DNA from: Lepidodermella squamata
Lineage: Eukaryota > Gastrotricha
NCBI GenBank assembly: GCA_047495785.1
Contig: JBLDXI010000032.1
Coordinates: 2,852,001-2,916,000, forward strand
DNA length: 64,000 nt
Direction: 5' to 3'
Shown here: positions 1 to 10,449 of the stretch, in pieces
How positions within the stretch are numbered: the stretch's first letter is position 1
Layout: the number at the start of each line of letters is the position of its first letter
Program-made: the position numbers and the translations under genes
The notes under the pieces: generated by a model
Databases searched by the model: none
What the model saw: the letters and a program-made list of their open reading frames with translations, nothing else
Told to the model about the DNA's origin: nothing

Positions 1-1802
1 GTCCGCGCTAGGGTGACGAGCGCCTGATGCTCCCAGCACGATGTTCTGCTTACCGCAGTCTTCACTACGGCACAAAACTTTGGTCTTGGCCCCATTCTTC
101 AGCAACGCATTCATTAATTCGGCGATAGTTTTTACAGGGCATTGCGACAGAGACAACGTGTTGGCCATTCGCATGACCAAGCATAGATCGCTGGTGTAAT
201 TGGCATCGTTGACAACAGCCCCTCGTTTGAGAAGAAGCTCGACCATTTTAACCGTGTTAGGACCGCATTTCATCTCGCCATCGCCGTTGATCGCGGCAGA
301 GATTGGTTGAATGTTGCATGTTTTATCAGTAGTTTCATGTTGTTTCGGGCAGGCTACGGAAGCATTGTTATAAATTAGGTATTCAACCTTTCCTAACAAG
401 CCAAGTGATGCTGCGGCCTCTAACGGTGATATGCCACTATTGTCTTCCGCGTCAAGTTTTGCCCCGCCTTTGATCAGTCTGGTTTTGTACATTTGAATTT
501 TTATCAACTTTTAAGTCTGATTTTATGAGAAGTAACTTTAGGTGATTTAATTGTTTGTTTTACCTGTTCATGGCTGGAATGGTTCCCAAGTTGGTTCGAA
601 CAGCTACGTGCATTGGAGTCTGGCCAAAGTTATTTCTAACGTTCGGATCCAGCTTCATGATTTGAAGCAGATCACCGACCATACCGTCGAAGTTGTTTCG
701 CGCCGCATAGTGCAGCGCTGTATTTCCGCCCTTGTCCGTCGCCATCACATTTGCACTGTACATATTAAGTAGCTGCGCGATTTTTCTTCGGTTATTTATT
801 GCCGCTAAAACGAATGAGGTGCGTCCGTAATGGTCTTTCTCCTCAATATCAGCACCTCCGTCCAACAAATGCTTCAATGCGGAAAGTTTTCCCAGCTCAA
901 CTGCGTAGTGAATGGGTGCAAATTCTTCGGGGGTCGAGTCATTCCAATCAATTATAATCTTCATAACATCTTCTCGAAGCAGCAATTTGACGACGTTGAC
1001 GCTTGAATTCCCATAGATGACCGCGATGTGTAAAATATTCCTGTGCCGGCTGTCCACTTGTCTGTACGTGGCATTCAATGCACCTCTTTCTATGAAAAAT
1101 TTGACGACGTTATACGATTGACTTCGAACAGCGATGCGAAAAGCTGTATCTCCATTTTGATCTCGCTTGTTCTCCATACTCGGATCTTGCTCAAGGGTAG
1201 CATTTACGGCTACAACGTCATCACGAGCCGCTGCTTCGTGTAAATTGGCGATTAGAGCGGCTGTTATGTTGTAGTCGACTTCGTATTCGTCGTAGTTGGG
1301 TAAGACGCTGGGATATAAAGAATTTTGCGATGCAGTTGTTGTTACTGTGGTTGCACTGGTAGTCGAGTCATCGTCATTAAAATCATTCATTGTGTGACCA
1401 CTTAAAAGTCCAATCCAATGCGCACGCTGATTGGTCAATCGATCGTTGCTATGACTCCCGGATGAAACGTTCTGTCGTGCGATCCATAAGATTTTTTGCA
1501 ACAAGTGTTTTTTGCCGCAGCAATTTACCACAATTAATATGGAGTTTACGCTCGTGGTCAATGGAAACCGGGCAGAGGGTGTGGCAAGGTCATTTTTTTC
1601 ATAAATATAAAATAATTTATTAGTGGATCGCACGACGGAAATGTTTCATTCCGGAGTCATTAGCTACGATAAATTGACCAATCAGCGTGCGCCCCAAGGT
1701 TCAACTTACCAGTGGTTCCACAATGTTATCGCCCCCGTCTTCATCCGCTCGTATCGGAGCCACCACCATGCAAATGAGTAAGACAAGTTTGCAGATTATC
1801 AT
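1..1802 (-). CDS. Secreted ankyrin-repeat protein, copy A1 (3' end outside window)
   Basis: Exons on the minus strand: 1802-1710, 1426-564 and 478 to beyond the window edge. The first ATG (1802) opens a signal peptide ending near VVAPIRA, followed by an acidic stretch, a Thr/Ser-rich stretch and several ankyrin repeats (motifs such as TALHYAARNN and TPMHVAVRTN). The third exon continues with LIKGGAKLDAEDNSG and a Cys-containing region ending in GASGARHP. Phases are consistent: exon 1 ends in phase 0 at CTG|GTAAGT, exon 2 resumes after ATCAG, and exon 2 ends in phase 2. It is close to copy A2 at 11522-13401, except that intron 1 lies in an inverted-repeat element absent from A2. Ankyrin repeats normally bind proteins inside the cell, so the signal peptide is unusual. 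The binding partner is unknown. Confidence 0.8.
1388..1725. mobile_element. Inverted-repeat MITE forming intron 1 of ankyrin gene A1 (introner-like)
   Basis: The two ends are inverted copies of about 100 bp. The left arm starts CATTGTGTGACCACTT and runs to about 1489; the right arm, read in reverse, starts CATTGTGGAACCACTGG. Both contain GCGCACGCTGATTGGTCAAT and a later GTCGTGCGATCCA. Read in gene sense (minus strand), one arm provides the donor CTG|GTAAGT at 1710/1709 and the other provides the acceptor ATCAG at 1431-1427. The intron (1427-1709) lies wholly inside the element, and short pieces of both arms are translated. No clear target-site duplication was found. The element is too short to encode a transposase. 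Confidence 0.8.
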
Positions 1803-2205
1803 TTCAAATCGCGCTCAAACACGGGCAAAAGAAAACTCAAAATGTAAATGAAGCAATGAAAATGAAGTTTATGCTATATTCTCGTGGTTACTTTTTAGTT
1901 ACACGTAATATGCGATGATAACGTTAATTTTCATCGCCTCATTTCGTGATTGTCATGCATTTTTTCAATATCAAGCTGCAATCTAATCAGGCTATAAATA
2001 ATTTGAAATATTCCTCAAAACACCTCCTACGAGCACGCATGCGAAGCTCATTAAAATTCGTGACTAGTCAGCTTGTTGCATTAATTACATTCCCTGGACT
2101 CCAGTACAAGATGTCGCCTGATTGTTTTTGAAATAAACAAGGCGATCAGGCCATTAAAATCTGTGTTAACCTCAAGCGTTTTTAAAGTTTGTTTCTAGTT
2201 TCAAA
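1803..2205. promoter_or_regulatory. Shared divergent upstream region of A1 and B1
   Basis: About 400 bp separate the two start codons of the divergent ankyrin genes. The stretch aligns by eye with 13402-13785 between A2 and B2, including shared blocks such as TTTTCAATATCAAGCTGCAA and TCTCGTGGTTA. It contains a TATA-like CTATAAATAA near 1991. A shared promoter is inferred from the arrangement only. Confidence 0.45.
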
Positions 2206-3916
2206 ATGGCAGTTAGATTGTTGTCAGATATCTTGTTGTCAGTGGTAGTTTTCATTTGTGCGGCCGCCGATGAGTACGAGACAGATTTCGGGCGATCTAT
2301 GTCGTTGGTCGTGCAGTTACACGAGGCAGCGGCGAAAAATGACGTAGCAGCAGTGCGGTTCGCATTGGCCCAGGACCCGCTCGTCATAAACACGCGCGAT
2401 AGTAACAGTGAAACCGCGCTTCAAATCGCCGTTCGGACGAACTCGATCGACGCAGCTTGGCTACTAATGAATAAGAATTCGCTGGATTCAGCAGATCATC
2501 GAACGGCGTCTGGGGCGACCCTGCTCCACGTGGCAGTTCGAAACGGTAACTTGTCTTTGGTAAACTTACTCACCCGTGAACGCCAGATGTGGATTAACAC
2601 CGCTGATCCAACGAATGGATCGCAGCCACTCCATGACGCTGCAAAGCTGGGCAAGCTTGCTATTTTGAAAAGTCTCTTGGAGAAAGGTGCTCAAGTGGAA
2701 GCAACGGATTCAAGCGGCCGTACTCCGTTATTGGTCGCTGTTTATGAGAACCAACAGAGCGTGGTCGCTACCTTACTGGCCTACTACAACGCCAACATTA
2801 AAGCAACTGACAACAGAGGTTTAACTGTAGTTCACATCGCTGCTGAAAGGAATTACGTCGACCTGTTGAAACTACTGCTGAAGGACAGCCGCGTCTCAGC
2901 GCGGATTAAATCGAGAAATAACTCTCGCGAACCTCTCCACACAGCTGTTGAGTCGGATTACGGCAACCTAGAGGCTATGCAAGTCCTTGTTGACAATGGC
3001 GCTAATGTCAGAGCGATTGATTCTTCACAAGATACGCCGCTATCTATCGCAGCTGGGAAAGGAAAACTATCAAAAATTGAATTCCTTACTCGAAACGAAA
3101 CGGCTGTTATCTGCCCACCAAATCTGCAATGTGGCAACGACCCGCTCAGCGCTGCTATCCTGCAACAGAGTAATACAACAGGTTGCAGCGAGCTGATGAT
3201 CGATACGGTTGAGTTGCTTCTCAGCCGGGGGGTCGGCGTGAAACAGGCGAATTTCAACAGCCACATCTGTGAGGTCATGCGAATTGCGTCTAATAATGAC
3301 AACGGGCGGTGTCCGATTATTTGGGTCGCGCAGTTGATATACGCGTTCACAAGCCGTGGGGTGAAAACAGCAGTCATGTGCAGCTATCGAGACTGTGGAG
3401 ACAAGCCCATCTCATCGAGTCGAACTGGAGCTAGGCATCCGAAAGTTGATCCATACGATTTCCGAGTTTGCTTGGATCGTCGACCCGACATAAGAGCAGC
3501 TCTGAAATACTTGGTTAATATTACGAATGACATGGACGCTACTCAAGAAAACGGAACTGCGACATGGAAAAATAGCAAAACGCTCGGTAAGTTAGGTAAT
3601 AATTGCCTTCAAAATATTTAAAAGCTTTTTCCTCAGCTCTTCAAAATATGAAGTGTGCACCGATCTGCTCTTATACCTGCGCGCCAGGTGAGTGCGGTGA
3701 CCTAGTTTCAGACACATCACTTTATTTCTGTTTTTCGCAGAAAATTCTCCTTTCTGGAGTAATCCTACGCTAGACGGCGTCGACGATGATCTGATAGAAG
3801 TTCAAGTGCCACTACCAGTTCGTAGTCCATCTACATCATCTACAACGACTACCCGCCGGCCAAGTTTTTCTGGCTCCGGTTCTCGACGCCTATCTAGCAC
3901 CGGGGTTCGCAAGTGA
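2206..3916 (+). CDS. Secreted ankyrin-repeat protein, copy B1
   Basis: Three exons, 2206-3586, 3637-3687 and 3741-3916, give 535 residues with consistent phases (1 and 1). The start encodes a signal peptide ending near FICAAA, followed by the acidic motif DEYETDFG. About nine ankyrin repeats cover roughly residues 30-330 (for example GATLLHVAVRNGN and DTPLSIAAGKGK). A region with spaced cysteines follows (CPPNLQCGND, HICEVMRIA, MCSYRDCG, FRVCLDRRPD), then a CAPICSYTCAP motif and a Ser/Thr/Arg-rich tail. Several N-glycosylation sequons fit a secreted protein. Reading through the first intron would stop at once after LQNI, so the spliced form is preferred. It is the divergent partner of A1 and nearly identical to B2. 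The ligand is unknown. Confidence 0.85.
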
Positions 3917-4835
3917 TGATGCGTCACCCTGCAATGAATTCGACAGAAAAATTGACATACCTTGTGTAGAAAAAATGTATTTAAATTTTCAGGATGTAAT
4001 TTCCGAAAAATACAGATAGATAAAAACATTATCATTTATTTCAAAGAAAAAATGATAATCTGCAGGCAGTGCAACGACCTGTTGCCCGAACCCACCGAAC
4101 CCAAAATTAATCTACAATTATTTTTAGAACAAAGGTTATAAAAGTTATAAGAAAAATCGCAACAATAGGTATATCTAGCTGTACAGGTGCCGGTGGACAA
4201 TAACTTTACACAAGCTAAAAGCTAAATATTAACGATGGTGTTACGACCCGAGTCCGAAAGCGACCACATCGCGGTCTGGTCGACCAGACCCCGACGTGGC
4301 TATAGGCGATTTCCACGCCGCGCTCTGGTCGACCAGGATGCGACGGGCCTGCTATCTCTCTCATCAAACACCCATGTCGGGCTTCGGCTCGTAGGTGTCG
4401 ACCGAGTTACGGTGGGCTCCAAATCGAGAACAATGGACGCGCGCGCGCGCGTGAGCCAGAGCCCGACCGCACTTATTGGCTGAGTTGAGTGGCCGAACAT
4501 TTTTTAATTAACATAAATTTACCAACAAAATGGTGAAGTCACAAGCTGTATGTTCAGTGCGCCTTAACTGACTCGCGATTTTTGTTTCCGCTTGTTTAAT
4601 ACATAATACCTAATAATCGAGCCTTTTTCAAATATTCCGTTATTTTTGTGACTCAAGCTGTGGCTGCTCAGGTGCTAATAGACACTTAAATACATTATTC
4701 CTACTTCGCTTCCACTTAAATTAAAAATAGAATGACTAGTAAAAAGTTGAAATCAAACGTAGTCGGGCTCTGGCTCATGCACGCACGTCGGAATCACCGG
4801 CGGGTCGGAAAATGTGCATTAATTCCGAGTAACAT
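3917..4835. other. Intergenic stretch with short palindromes
   Basis: No gene recognised. It contains the 16-bp palindrome GTCTGGTCGACCAGAC near 4275, a second CTGGTCGACCAG near 4325 and a (GC)n run near 4440. An inverted pair (GTGAGCCAGAGCCCGAC near 4451, GTCGGGCTCTGGCTCAT near 4761) suggests a decayed mobile element. Confidence 0.4.
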
Positions 4836-5435
4836 TTAAAAAACGTCATCAGCTTCTGCCTGTGTCTCGCATTCTTCGAGGTACCAGATTTCTTGCTTTG
4901 GTTTTGTGGCCTCAACAAGATCTTCTACGGCCGAACCGTCGCCACCTAAATCCATGAGACGTACTATAGGACGCCGCGGCTTCGAAGCTCTCATTACATG
5001 ACCGCTCGGTTGCTACCCGGCCGTGAATAATTATTCTGTGAATACGAGTTAATTTTATGTCCACGTATTTCGAAATTCAAAATTTTTTAAATGTCAATAA
5101 TTAAAAACTGCTGAGAATTAATTTACAGCAAAAGATCGGCGAGACGCTGTGTAAAGATGTGTTTATCTTGTTGATCTTAAGCAAAAAATAGGCTTAAGAT
5201 GATTGCAAAAAATGTAATGAGATGATTCATTGGTCGAGTTGGACTTTGGATCTGATTAAAAATATCACGCTTTTTCTGATTTTCTGAGTGCCGCGGCGTT
5301 GTTGCCAAGAGTACGTCTCATGCCTGAATCCTTCTTGCCAGTATCTTCTTCGACCGGAGAATCTATCAATTGATCACTAGAATCGATCGATTGATCAAAT
5401 TCCTCATTTTCAACAGAATGGAAACTTTCGTCCAT
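4836..5435 (-). CDS. Possible small acidic protein, two exons, unrecognised
   Basis: Two open stretches on the minus strand look coding by composition. The upstream one (5435-5265) starts at ATG with MDESFHSVENEEFDQS and continues acidic to LRKSEKA. The downstream one (4994-4836) reads from MRASKPRRPIVRLMDLGG to ADDVF and a stop. A donor (GC|GTGATATT) follows the first stretch, but no acceptor that joins the frames cleanly was found, so the join is uncertain. No family was recognised. They could be two unrelated short ORFs or chance. Confidence 0.3.
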
Positions 5436-7379
5436 TATCGAAAGCAAAATTATTTGACAGTATATATTTTTTTATTAAAAAAGTTTGCTACATTCACCCT
5501 CATTTCTGCGACCGTCTGCGACCTGCTGCGTCATAGCACGCGTTTGCGCAGCGGAATAGCCGAAAGTGCGACGGATTACGTTTAAGTGCTACTTAACACG
5601 CGTTCCTGCTACACTGTTTCGATTATTGCTCCACACGTTCACTCCACAGCGCAACTCCCTTTTCTGCTACGCTCGCACACCCACCTACAGTGCTCCCTCG
5701 TTAGTGGCACCCTCCTTAAAAGAACTCCCTCGTTTGTAGACCGTAATTTTGGACCCTGCTAAATAAATTAGTTGTAAATTTTTAATTAAACAAATTATAA
5801 TTTTTTGATAGATTGAAAAAATTAAGCGTGAAAAATTAAAATAATAAAGCGTTCCTAGAAACCTAGCGGCGCGTTGTCGTGGTTTTGAGAGATCCATTTA
5901 TTTCAAGTTTAGTTCAAACGAGTTGAAAGATCATCAGTGCATTAAGCTGTTCTTGTGCCTTTGAAATGGCTGTGATTATGCAACAGAGTGTGTGGATTAG
6001 CTGCCACTCAAGTCGCGCTGCGAGTCGTCTTGCTTTTTTGTTAAACTTTTCCATCAGAAATTACGCCAGTTTATCAGACAAAATCAGCAATTCATTTCAC
6101 TAACTATAAAAATGCCCGTCAATCTTCTCCTTGATTTGCAGATTTTTCCTCAGGTCAATTGCTGATCAACTAAAAGACTCATCTGAATTGCCCTGATTTT
6201 TCAATTTTTACGTTTTTACCGGCCAGAAAATCTCTTGAAATTTACCAGCATTATTAGCATGATCAAATTAGGATATAAATCGTGATTTTTTTAAGGAAAC
6301 TGAAACTTCAGTTTTCCCAATTTTGTTCCCGGCTGTGTTGCGTAATCATGAAGAATCGCGTCCTGGTTTTACGATTTATTTTAATTTCGATGCATGGATT
6401 TATTCTCATAAAGTTAGGTCGCTTTCATTCGTTCTAGTTGTCCTGAGTTATTGGAATTATTAGCCGATTTTCGATAGTCGATAGGCCTGATCTAACATGA
6501 AACTGGCTGCCAAAACTCTACGATTTCATTGCTCTACGCCTTGGCAATTTTACGGGTTTTTTTCACAACTTTTAATCATTCGATTTTGACTTTGAAAATC
6601 GCAACATCCCGAGGAGGGGCGGCGGGAGCTTCTGCCCGAGTTTTTACCTTGCTCTGATCTTAATAGGCCAGTCGAATGAAAACGAGATCACGCCTGAGAA
6701 GAATTTAAAAAAGAAAAAGTCAGGTTAACCGCGAACAAATTATCGAAAATACATTTTTCATCCCAATTGTTTCAAATTATTCAAATTTTATCATATTATT
6801 TCTTAAAAAATTCTACGAATTTTAGGCGAAGCATGAGTTCTGAATTGAACACTGAATTGTCTTGAGAATGTTAGGCTGAATTTGCTGGTGATTTATTCAG
6901 AAGTATTCTGGTAAATCTTGACCACGGTGGTTGATCTTTTAAGCTGTGATTTCAAATGAAATTTGTTTGCGAAATCGGACGAGCTGGGCATTTTTGAAGT
7001 AAATTGAAATAATGAGATTCCAGGTTTTTTTTATTCTGAGTTCGTTAGCCCCAGGCAGGACTTAAAATCAGAGTAAAAAAACAAGGCCAACCAGTCAAAT
7101 CGAAACCGCCCTGGCAAATAAGAATAAAAACTTGGCGCGGAACTTATGATTCATAGTGTTATTGTTTCACAGCCTTCAGCAAACGAGATTTGTAATGACA
7201 CGTAATCCGTGTCCGTCTCTTTCTGCGCGTTGGCATGGCAACTGTCTTAAGGCGTAGAAACGGTCTATTTTTAGCTTCTGCATTCAATTACAGCCCTCGC
7301 TATAGCTTTCCCTTGTTAAAAGACCGTGTCTGGCTCCCGACCCAGTGCTTTTATCGAGGGAGCACTGTATTTGCAATAT

Positions 7380-7409
7380 AATGAGTATGAGTATGAGTAT
7401 GAGTATGAC
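7380..7409 (+). repeat. Microsatellite (ATGAGT)n
   Basis: About four to five tandem copies of ATGAGT. This could be the short-repeat 3' tail of a lost LINE, but no LINE body was recognised next to it. Confidence 0.7.
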
Positions 7410-7604
7410 TGCCATCTGATGATCTAGCCGGACCCCACCTGTGGAACCTATCACGGTCTATCTGGAAACATCTTTTGACACAAAGGAAGGGTCACAACTC
7501 ACAATGGCTAATTGAATCATTCTTTTGACGTAGTATATTTCGCGCCGTAGTCGCGCCGTAGTTGCAGTGTCGTACTCGTGTCGCAGTAGTGCGTCGAAAC
7601 CGAT

Positions 7605-7648
7605 ACATTACATTACATTACATTACATTACATTACATTACATTACAT
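7605..7648 (+). repeat. Microsatellite (CATTA)n
   Basis: Nine tandem copies of CATTA (with an imperfect end) immediately before the Harbinger-like element. Confidence 0.85.
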
Positions 7649-7655
7649 CATCTTA

Positions 7656-8588
7656 AGGTGGATTCACTAATGTGCGACAGGTACGACACGTGTCGTACCG
7701 TCGCATGCGACTGTCGCAGCTCTGTCGCATCAAATCCGCGGACGACAGCCGAGGGATAGTCACAGTCGTGTGCGCACAAAACAATGACACGCGCGGGCGC
7801 TGAGAAAGTGTCGCGCGCGGCTAATTTTTATATGAAAAAACTTGCAAAAAACTTGTCCAACCAAGTTTTTAACCAGAAAAATCGTTATTTTCGACAGCAG
7901 TTACCCTATTTCCGCGTATTTTCGTCGAAATTTGATAATTCAATTATTTTCACCTAGCACGGCACCACCTCGCGGATTATTGAGGGCGCCAACAACTTTT
8001 TTATTTAAATTCATTAAGGAAGAAATTCGTAGTCTTGATAGAGAATTGTTTAAGTTTTAATTGGTATTAAAGCCGCCATTGTTTTCGAAATTAGCCTTTT
8101 GACAATAGTACGGCGGCCACCGTTTTGTTAAAAATTGTGATGTGGTGTTTCGCGCCTTATAGAGTAATAGTGCGTTGTCTATTCCTCCAGGTTTCGCGCA
8201 CAAGTCCACTGTTATACTTCGATTGCGCGCTTGAAGTGGACCGAACTAGGATGTTGTTTTACCTGCTGTCGGACGATTCTAAGTAGCGTGTCGCACACGC
8301 GAAATTCCACCAAAATCGCGCATGCGATGCGACAGGCCAGATCCATGCGACAAAATCCATTGTTTGAGTGCGCGCGCCCTAGTCGAATCTTGTCGCACGC
8401 ACACATTGTTCTCTGACTAGCGTTTATGAACACTCGGCGCGACTGTCGTACGAAACGCTGATGCGACGGTACCACACGCGACAACGTCGGATAGTATATG
8501 AACAACGATGCGATTTTCGCACCCGACAGTGCGACGGTCGTATGCGAAATATTCGTATCCGAAAATTCGCACATTAGTGAATCCACCT
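7656..8588. mobile_element. Harbinger-like non-autonomous DNA transposon
   Basis: The ends are inverted copies of AGGTGGATTCACTAATGTGC. They are flanked by TTA on both sides (7653-7655 and 8589-8591), which fits the 3-bp TWA target duplication of PIF/Harbinger elements. Both subterminal regions are dense in GTCGCA/TGCGAC motifs. No transposase ORF is visible; the ORFs inside are short and lie in repeats. Confidence 0.7.
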
Positions 8589-8599
8589 TTATATGCATT

Positions 8600-8951
8600 T
8601 AACGTCGGCATATAACCTCACCTCATGATACCTAGGCCGAGGCTCGTTGTTAGCCTCACGCGTAAGTGTTGAGGGAGGACCGCGCTCACATGGCGCTATC
8701 CTGGGTCACACGACGCACCTACAGATCCCTACACCCCTTCTAGAGCGTACGGCGTACTCATGGGTAATGTACACTATCGTACCTCTAGCCTCAAGGGGCC
8801 TCGAGCAATGGTTTCACATTGTCTACTCGAGTATTCAATTTTTTGTCTCACCAGTGGATTGCTAAACCACCGTCGGGCGTCAGCGGGCGTAGAACCCACG
8901 ACCTTATGCACATAGGCTAGCTTCCTTATCCACTAGGCTAGTGCTCCCCAA
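8600..8951 (-). mobile_element. tRNA-derived SINE
   Basis: Read on the minus strand, it starts GGGGAGCACTAGCCTAGTGG, which contains an A-box-like TAGCCTAGTGGATAAGG. About 30 bases later comes a B-box-like GGGTTCTACGCC, the spacing of a Pol III internal promoter. The sequence does not fold as an intact tRNA and is followed by about 250 bp of unrelated body. No second copy was noticed in the window, so the SINE call rests on the promoter boxes. Confidence 0.5.
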
Positions 8952-9299
8952 TTGGCTAGTGAAACCGATACAGGAATCGGAATATGTTCAATTCAATTAT
9001 TTCTGGGAAAATAAGCTAACTACTTTTCACATTTCGCATGAAGGTTCTACTTGGGCTCACCCAAGTCCCAAGTCATCCTAAGGTTGTCTCTGATGAATGA
9101 ATGCTAATGTCCTATACTTTTAAAGAATAATTGCGAGATCTCGTGTGCGCTTGAAGTTAAATTACGACAGAGTTTAACTCATTCCCTGCTCACTGCCAAG
9201 GCCCGATATTTTCGGATTCCGTCTAATATGAATGTGATCTTCGAGAATCAAAATTGGAATCATCTGAGTCGTGGGTTCGACAGGATATTTTGGAGTCGA

Positions 9300-9835
9300 T
9301 TCGAGCTTCGAACACCCATTCACCAGGACTAGAGAGTAGATAGAGCCGCGGGAGCAAAGCAGATTAATGTGAAGACGATAAAGTCTTACTCGTACGAGCC
9401 AGTTGAGTTGCCGCTTCGAAATAGGTCGCGCAGTTAGGCAGTCGATCTTCAACGCGATGCAGCTTGACGATTCGGAGTCGGACCCAAACAAGATCGCCCT
9501 TCTCGAACTGGCGAGTGCTGACGTCTGACGTAGCGGTCGAAGTTTTTGACGTAGTCTCGAGCTTTGTCGAGGATAGCGTGGGCTTGCTCCGCTAGCGTGA
9601 CAGAATGCGCTCAAGTTGAGCCAGGAGCCGGGTGAGTTTCTAGCGGACAACAAGCAGGCGTGAATACGGCGAGAATCATGTGACCGGGCAGCTTGGCCGA
9701 GATGACACCGGTCGACGGGTTGACAGCAGATCGGTAGGCGAAGAGAACGGCGGCAGCACTTTGTCCTAGTGATGACGGATGACGGCGATCGGTTGTAGTC
9801 GCGCGGAGCATATCGATGAGACAGCAGTTGCAGCG
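9300..9835 (-). mobile_element. Ty3/gypsy-type LTR retrotransposon fragment (integrase C-terminal part)
   Basis: Minus-strand frames give pieces of an integrase: a VLFAYRSAVNPSTGV motif, then, after frame changes, a LAEQAHAILDKARDY-like segment and a GDLVWVRL-like segment. This order is typical of gypsy-group pol ends. Frameshifts and stops separate the pieces, so it is a decayed remnant. No LTRs were recognised. Confidence 0.6.
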
Positions 9836-9839
9836 TTCG

Positions 9840-10449
9840 GTATGAGACCGTTATGCAAGTCATTCGCATCGAAGTCTCTCCGCTTAAAAGCGTACAAAAC
9901 ATACACTCTTTCACGGCTGGATTTCTGCCCTTCGGTCTACTCACCGTATCACTTAACTGACATTGATAAGCTGGAGGCTGTTCAAGCCCGGTTCACAAAA
10001 CGCCTGTTGTATAGAAGTGACCACTATTCATCGATTGAAGGTGCCTCGTATTATGAAAGATGTAAAAAACTAGGACTGTGTCCTCTTGAAATTAGACGCT
10101 TCCAACATGACCTTGCGCTATGCCATAAAATGTACCTAGGCTGTGTGGATGCTAGCTTTTCAAATATCTTCAAATCCCCGTTTACCAGCTCTTGCTGTTG
10201 TGATGAAACGATTTGAACATCCGAGCTCTCAGTTCAGCTTTACAAGGCGTGTGCGCGCAGCTTGGAACCGGCTGCCCACAAGTATTGTCAATAATTCTCA
10301 TACCGCGTTTTTGCGACATCTTAAATCTAAACCGGATGAACTAGTAGATTTGACGACCTCTGAGGTGAGGCGCCGAGAACTAACCTATTGCTAACTGTTG
10401 TGAAACAAAATGCATAATAAAATCAGAATCAGAATCAGAATCAGAATCA
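9840..10449 (+). mobile_element. Non-LTR retrotransposon (CR1/Jockey-like LINE) 3' end
   Basis: Plus-strand frames encode the C-terminal part of a LINE reverse-transcriptase ORF: TLSRLDFCPSVYSPYHL, YERCKKLGLCPLEIRR, and, after a frame change near 10200, RRVRAAWNRLPTSIV. The ORF stops at 10394 and is followed by a short-repeat tail of AATCAG units (10415-10449), typical of CR1-type 3' ends. The element is 5'-truncated, as is usual for LINE insertions, and frameshifted. Confidence 0.75.

Larger units (their letters stand above)
5436..7655. other. Intergenic AT-rich stretch, no gene seen
   Basis: Short ORFs here have no recognisable domain. The only clear features are two microsatellites near its 3' end, listed separately. 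Confidence 0.5.

Noticed and set aside
2958-3377. 139-codon antisense ORF in B1
   Set aside because: It is a shadow of the ankyrin coding sequence; the same antisense ORF occurs in B2 because the sense strands are similar.
7562-7759. ORF with ITLHYITLHY repeats
   Set aside because: It is a translation of the (CATTA)n microsatellite.
8860-8951. tRNA gene on the minus strand
   Set aside because: A- and B-box-like motifs are present but the acceptor and anticodon stems do not pair; better explained as a SINE head.
9174-9944. 256-codon minus-strand ORF
   Set aside because: The protein reading is low in hydrophobic content and rich in Arg/Ser. The recognisable integrase motifs lie in other minus-strand frames, so this ORF is a shadow of the decayed gypsy fragment.
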